From NCBI GenBank assembly GCA_009192285.1, contig WBVU01000003.1, positions 4,371,973 to 4,435,972 of the forward strand: a stretch of DNA of 64,000 nt, read 5' to 3'. The notes beneath the pieces are model-generated. The model was not told the origin of the DNA. It ran no database searches and worked only from the letters and a program-made list of their open reading frames with translations. The stretch comes from Morchella semilibera. Its lineage: Eukaryota; Ascomycota; Pezizomycetes; Pezizales; Morchellaceae. The first letter of the stretch is position 1; the number at the start of each line of letters is the position of its first letter. A program made the translations under genes and the position numbers. Below are positions 58,130-64,000 of this stretch, one piece after another.

Positions 58130-58663
58130 TCAAAAGCCACAAAACATTGTCATACCATAGTCTCTAGGTCTTTCAAAAGTCTCGACCCAATCGAACTTCA
58201 TGTCCCCGCAACCGCCAAGTTTTTTCCTCATATTTTGCGGGAGTGTCATTCCAATTACAATTCGTGTGTCGACAACCGAGACATTACATGCAGCACCAGC
58301 ACCAACCAGTAAGCTCGTCAGATGCCTCACAAAATCTTCGTCGTGCATTCTTAGCGCTGGTGGAATCTGATCCGTGTAAAGTTGCAGAACACCCCTCGAG
58401 TCTAGATGCTGGAGAATCCGAAGCTGTTCTTGGAGATACTCCAGGGTGTCGGATGCGGCCGAGCTGAACCAAAAGAGGGCCTCTTGAGGGAGAGACGGTT
58501 GGAAGCGCTTGCAGAATAAAGTTATTGCTTCTTTGAAGGGTCGGACTGTAGGTGGAAGGGCACCCTCAGGCTGTGTTACTGAAGCAGAATACTGAATGAA
58601 CATATTGTATGTGTAAGGTCCTTTTTGGCTTGTTGGCAGGGAGGGCTTAGGGGAGCTCTCCAT
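58130..58663 (-). CDS. Hypothetical protein
   Basis: A single uninterrupted 177-codon frame from ATG at 58663. Composition is protein-like, with a Pro/Ser N-terminus, a hydrophobic/aromatic middle (ALFWFSSAASDTLEYLQEQL) and a C-terminal part (ACNVSVVDTRIVIGMTLPQN) with alternating hydrophobics. No signal peptide, membrane segment or known domain is recognised. It is isolated in a gene-poor region, so it may be lineage-specific or a fragment of a longer gene. Confidence 0.4.
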   Translation of the reverse strand: MESSPKPSLPTSQKGPYTYNMFIQYSASVTQPEGALPPTVRPFKEAITLFCKRFQPSLPQEALFWFSSAASDTLEYLQEQLRILQHLDSRGVLQLYTDQIPPALRMHDEDFVRHLTSLLVGAGAACNVSVVDTRIVIGMTLPQNMRKKLGGCGDMKFDWVETFERPRDYGMTMFCGF

Positions 58664-60468
58664 GAGCTATGGGAGTTCATGCTTTATATATCTTTATGCT
58701 GGTGGGCCAATATGTCTAACTTCTGGGTAAGGACTTGCAAGTCAACTAATAGCTACTCGGAGTCTACAGCTGAGTATGATGTAAAGGTGGTTCAGGCCGT
58801 TTTCAAACCCCACTAGAGCGGGCACGTTACCGATGTATGTGTCCCTTTATTTTTACTTTTTTATGTATACTCAATCCTAGAGTACCAATACCACAAGGTA
58901 TCTTGCTTCCCAGATAACAACCCGCGCCATCCTTATCCAGGCTTCCGGAGTCGCAGGCGGGTGGAGTGGGTTATCAAAGTGCGCTTCACTCGCGTGTGCG
59001 GCAGAGCAGGAGTCTATTACCACATCCAGGTCAGATCGCCCTTCTTCACGGAAGGTCTGTAAATGTCTAGACCGTGGCTTTTTTTTTTGTATGGTGTTTC
59101 ACTCCAGGATTCGTTTTTCGCTGGATCACGCCCCTCTCACATAGGACGGGGATCCTATTTGCGCAAGATATAATTTGTTTCATGCGGTTACGGATCCCGG
59201 GAAGATGACCATAATTAATAAGTTAGCGGTGCGGCTGGGAGGATGGTGAATCATGTGAAATCACTCGTGCCAGTGGTGTTGGCTTTTGACTTCTGGGGCA
59301 TGGGAAAGTCACAGTCATATTTATTATGTTTGAGAGCCTAGTCATAGTACCTAGGGTCATTGTCCAGTACACACATGTGACTATTTTATATAGGTATATA
59401 AAGCACCTATTTTGTACTCAAGTACTTAGTTACACCTGGAACTATTTGCGATATAGTCGCCCCTTGACAAAGAATTTGGGGTACAGTTGTTTCGGGAGCA
59501 ATGATGCGCAAACAACGACGAAACTGCAGATTCCAGCCAATCATGACACTTGATATCTTCCTGGGCGCCATTGTTTCAATGTCCCAGACACCCCTGCTCG
59601 TCGTTCTACCAGTCTCGTCGTTGCTCCAAAGCGACTATATAGAATATTGGAAGCTGTCATAGTTCCCTTATATGGAACAGTTTAGTGGTAGCCTGCATGC
59701 GTTATTATTACATAACAGTAATATTAAGAGATCTATTACGAGACCTTAGCTATATATAGCGACTCCCTATTCGAGTTTTGGCTATCTGAGCCCTAGATTG
59801 GCTTTTAAGGCCCCGTCCGCACTACCAACATGTACATACTACAGTGTCAAGGGTAAGCAACGCAAATCGCACCGCCGCGTTCTACTCACCCTTGACAAAG
59901 ATCTCATTTCCGTCACCCCAAAACAATACCGTTTATTCATGCCAAAATAATAGATCTGCCCCTTTCATTTGAGCCACAACAGCATCTAACAGGAAATCTA
60001 CCTCGGAAAGATGAAGGAAAAACAGGCGAACAAAGAATATAAGGTCTGACGGCGCCAACCAGGAATCAATAAGACGGGAGAAGGATAGTAGAGTACAAGC
60101 AAGTAAGTAAGTAGCTAATCACCCAATCTCAAGAGGAAGGGGCTGTAGGGGGAATGAATAAAAGGAGCCTTTTTTTTTCCAGAAAAGTTAGAAAGGAAAG
60201 GAAAAGAAAATCAAATGTTATGAGGCTAAAAGGTTAGGATAGAAGCAAAGCGAAGTAACCCAAAGAATTATCATAGAGTACAGTAATAAACCAGTCCATA
60301 AGTAGTCCACCTGCAGAAGTACCGAAAGAAAGATGAAGAAAGAAAGCAATATGAACCCCCCTACCCAAAACTAAACCCGAACCCAATATAAGGGAAAAAA
60401 AAGAAAGAAAAAAAAGAACAGAGATGAAAATGAAGATGAAAGTGAATAGAATTGAAAACAACAGCTCC
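58664..60468. other. Intergenic, SWR1 3' flank
   Basis: No gene recognised. A short hairpin (TGTCAAGGGT at 59845 with ACCCTTGACA at 59888) follows a TACAGTGTC string. From 60170 on the sequence is A/T homopolymer-rich and probably carries the SWR1 3' UTR. Confidence 0.45.
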
Positions 60469-63400
60469 TTAAAACTTCTTTCCCTTCTTATTTTTCTTCT
60501 TTTTACTCTTGTCTGGAAGCACAACTGGCACATCGATCAATTCCCATTCTAAGTACCGGATCATGTATTCGTCAACTTCTTCAGGCTCTCGATCTATCCT
60601 ACCCCAGTCTTCACCATAGATATCATGCCCAAGACCCTTGTTTAAGTCCTCACCGACGACTACTCTAGACTCAACCGAGACCATGGCAGGAGCGGACACT
60701 TCATCCATCAGTGTCTCCTCAGCAAGCGTATTCTTCTCTCCATTTTCCTTTATCTTTTCTTTGCCTTTAGGCACTGCCACTATAGTCGCGGGGGAATTTG
60801 TATCCTTGGGCGTTTGAGACGGCGTTTGCCTCTCAGCAAAGTCGGCTCCATCAGCATCAACAATTTCCCTCTGTGCAACCTTTGCAGCAGCCGCGTCCTC
60901 AATATCTTCAGCTGCTTCAAGGGCTTTCTCCATGTTGACTCCTGCCGCAGCCACAGGTGCATCGGCAGTTTCATCATTGAGCTCTTTAATAACATCATCA
61001 CCAAGCATATCGCGGATTGAGAGTTTGTTGAAGTAGTCCGTGGTAAAGTCACCCTCCTGGATCACGACATCATCCAACATTCGCTTCTGGTTGGATTTAC
61101 GAAGGATATTAGACTCGATGGTGTATTCGGACACAAATCTGTAGATATGGACATCGCGGGTCTGGCCGATACGATGGCAACGGTCTTGACACTGCTTGTC
61201 CATGGCAGGATTCCAGTCAAGATCGTAAAAGATGACAGTATCTGCACCAGTCAAGTTGATCCCTAATCCACCGGAACGAGTAGACAGGATGAAAACAAGA
61301 ATCCTTGGGTCATTATTGAAGCGGTCTGTCAAGATCTGCCGCTGTTCTACCTTTGTTGCACCATCCAGGCGTAGATATCGATGACCATGGATGTTCAAAA
61401 ATTGTTCCAAGATATCCAGTACCTTCGTCATTTGTGTGAAGATTAACGCACGATGACCCCCGGCCTGTAACTCTCGCAGAAGTCCGTCCAGCCTTTGTAG
61501 CTTACCACAATCGTACTGCAGCAGCCGCTTATCGGGGAATGCAATCGACTGTCGAATACGCGAATTATGAAACGGGTCTGAAGGGAATAGATCTTCGGCC
61601 TGAGCCCTGAGAACAACCTCGACCCCCTTTGGCGTCAACGCTATCGGCGCCATATCCACCGATACAACATGCGGGGTAACACAACCGAATTTATCGATAA
61701 GTGTGCTTAGCGATTCTGTACGTTCTTCGATTGTAGGGATCATAGAATTAATAATCTCGGAACGGCTCAAAAACCACTCAGTAGTCTGTTCTCGTCTCTT
61801 GGGTTGACGTCGAATAGGACCTGTTGATATGCCCTCTGAACATACTTCGACGAGGTTGCGTGCGCAGAGAGGTCGGTATTGTGTTCGGACGCGGTTGAGT
61901 CTTAAACAAGATTGAAGTCTCTCAAGATGCGACGTCTCTTTTTGATACTCCATATATGCATTGTTTCCCTTCACGGTCGATAAATCTTGTTCAACAGGCG
62001 TGATTAAAGCAGCTTTATCCGCGTAATACTTCTCCAATAGCTTCGTTGCTGAGAGTGCTTGAATCGTGCTAGTATTCCGGGTTGAAAGACCGTTATTCCT
62101 TGCAGGAACCAATCCACAGAACTCCAAAAAATCAGTACTAAAGAAGGGCTTAAAAGGATTGTCATTCAGTAGTCTTCTTCGTACGAGCAATTCCTTAGTT
62201 TCGTAGTCCGCGACCACACTTTTCTTCATCGCAAACGAGGTGACGATCTGTCGAGTCTCGAATAAATCCGGGTGGTTACAAACCTTGCGGAGCTGCATCA
62301 AACAATTGATGATGGAAAGGTAATTTCCGGACACCAAAGTTTCACGGGTCTGTGCCATTGACATGAATTCCTCATAGAGAAATCTTTGTCGTTTGGATAA
62401 CCGACAATATACAATATGCTCGTACTTTGCCGGCATTTGCTTCTCTACATCCGCCTTCAGTCTCCGTAGTAGGTATGGCCGAAGAACCCTGTGCAATTTC
62501 GTAACCGTGCGTTTCGCCTCGTCATCCATGCCTTCCCTCCCGCCCTCAATGAGCTGGTCAACTGGATGTGCAAACCACTCCTGGAACTCCTTTAAGTTTG
62601 CAAACCCGGCAGGCATAGCACTCGAGGCCCCGGAAGGCATCAAGAAATACAGAAGTGACCATAATTCAATAAGATTGTTCTGCAGCGGTGTTCCAGTAAT
62701 AAGTAGCCTCGCCTCGGCCTTGAAGTTCAACAAGGTCTGCCATCGCTGGGACCTGAAATTCTTAATATTATGAGCTTCATCCAGGATCAAATAGTGCCAA
62801 TTTCGACGTTTGAATGTGACCTGATCTTGAAGAACGAGCTGGTAAGATGTGATGCAAACATGCCATAGGTTATCATCGTACCACCCCTTGCGTTTTTCTA
62901 ACCTCTGCTCACGACTCCCATAATATGTGAGAATTTTGAAGCCGGGGGCCCATTTCTTGAACTCCATCTCCCAGTTGAGCATGACCGACGTAGGGACAAC
63001 GATGAGATGGGGTCCCCAAACTTCCTTTTCGCATGCGAGATGGGCTAAAAGTGCAATTGTTTGGATTGTTTTACTGTACAGGCGGGATTGTCAGCTACTG
63101 CTTCATACTAAAAGTGCATCTAAAGGGTAAGAACACACCCAAGACCCATTTCATCTGCTAATATGCCATTTGTCTTATTTGAATACAATCCTGCAAGCCA
63201 ATCCAAGCCATAATGTTGATATTCACGCAAAGTTCCACGGAGGAGAAAGGGAATAGGTGTTCTGATGTCCAGATTTGGCTGGGGAGATTCTTCGGGTGAT
63301 GTGAGGGATGATGGGCGAGCAATCTCTTTCGGATCTGCCTGGGAGATAGAAGTTGTAGTTTCTGCATCCATGGTATCTAGGTGGTGACCATTAGAGAGGT

Positions 63401-64000
63401 CCTCACGCGTGATTTCTTCAATTTCATTATCATCAATCATAGCGTCATCCATAGATTCTTTCTCGATACGCTTGGCCTTTACCTCAGGGTGGGCGTTAGT
63501 CCTAGTAAGACCTTGAGATACTGATGGTTGGGTAGAAATTTCCCCTGTAATCTCATCTTCCATTATCACATCTTCGGATACTTCCTGTGGCTTAGCCACT
63601 AGATCACCGTAAAGGCCCATCAGTCCGCCATACCCTGTCCCAAATTCTTCATCAGATTCATCATCGTCAGTTTCATCGTCATCATCATTTTCTTCCTCGT
63701 CGAACTCCTCCTCCGAATCCATGATAGTTGACTCATCGCTGCCGTCCATCAAAATTTGGTCAACCTCTTCCAGTTCAGGCAAAACAGTTGGGTCTTTGTC
63801 CTCTTTCTCCCCAAGAGCATGGCCCGCCGGTATGTTTTGCATTTCCTCGTCGGAAATATCATTATCCAGGTCTTCAATGTTAGCTCTTGGAGTATTATCT
63901 GTCAAAACCTCGTCTTCATCATCCGCAGGCGATTCCCCACCGAACTCCGGGAAAAGACTCATAAGCCCTTTGCCACCAGTTGTAGACCTAGATATAAAAT
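60469..64000 (-). CDS. SWR1: SWR1 chromatin-remodelling ATPase, N-terminus beyond window
   Basis: Two exons are visible: from the window edge to 63139, and 63073-60469, joined by a 65-nt GTGTGT...TACAG intron inside the Walker A motif (DEMGLG then KT). The 5' part, including the HSA domain, lies outside the window. The visible start is an acidic low-complexity segment ([19 protein letters not shown]) that in Swr1 contacts histone H2A.Z-H2B. Then come [20 protein letters not shown], the DEAHNIKNF box, [20 protein letters not shown], and after a long insertion the helicase C lobe with [35 protein letters not shown] and [14 protein letters not shown]. The tail ends [11 protein letters not shown]. 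The insertion between lobes and the sequence details favour SWR1 over INO80. It exchanges H2A for H2A.Z in the nucleus. Confidence 0.95.

Noticed and set aside
1-64000. CRISPR arrays, operons, bacterial-type promoters
   Set aside because: The sequence is a eukaryotic nuclear genome; no regularly spaced direct repeats with unique spacers were seen.

Overview
The window is nuclear DNA of a filamentous ascomycete, most likely Pezizomycotina. The evidence is short GT-AG introns (mostly 50-90 nt) with CTAAC-type branch sites, a nuclear tRNA-Gly, RNA polymerase II, COMPASS and SWR1 chromatin genes, and filamentous-fungal families such as a BBE-type secreted flavoprotein, a CorA-like membrane protein and a 2OG-Fe(II) oxygenase. 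I cannot name the genus. All gene models were read by hand from codon phase, splice sites and protein motifs.

Layout. 1-19 kb holds a secreted FAD oxidoreductase, a coiled-coil membrane protein, mitochondrial threonyl-tRNA synthetase facing a Maf-type nucleotide pyrophosphatase, an NADPH-dependent alkenal-reductase-like gene with a one-base frameshift, a tRNA-Gly(CCC), and two small tandem paralogues that begin MGN and end in a PPxY motif. 19-35 kb is gene-poor and rich in decayed repeats. It holds an ankyrin relic, a foldback element and other hairpins, with only an INO4-like bHLH factor and a TMA23/GPATCH4-type ribosome-biogenesis protein as convincing genes. 35-50 kb is a dense housekeeping block: RPB1 divergent from SWD1, a 2OG oxygenase divergent from FRG1, and a mitochondrial carrier. 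51-54.6 kb carries an SBDS-domain RTC3-like gene and a CorA-like gene whose exons do not join in one frame. 54.6-60 kb is repeat-rich with one hypothetical gene. The right edge carries most of SWR1, truncated by the window end.

Themes. RPB1, SWD1 and SWR1 all act in transcription and chromatin; TMA23 (and probably FRG1) act in the nucleolus; RTC3 is ribosome-related; MST1 and the carrier are mitochondrial. There is no operon-like organisation, but RPB1/SWD1 and the oxygenase/FRG1 pair each share a divergent promoter region.

Most interesting signal. The palindrome TACATGTA occurs about 33 times by eye, where about one is expected by chance, and always outside coding exons. It has the form expected of an excision scar of a Tc1/mariner-type element (TA, CA, TG, TA). 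One diverged repeat pair in the window differs by a clean CATGTA insertion at a TA, and a non-autonomous element with TA-flanked CAGTGGCGG... ends sits between two of these octamers. Other unusual signals are long sense-strand C-tracts just after 5' splice sites in several genes, three probable GC-AG introns, and the tandem PPxY paralogues.
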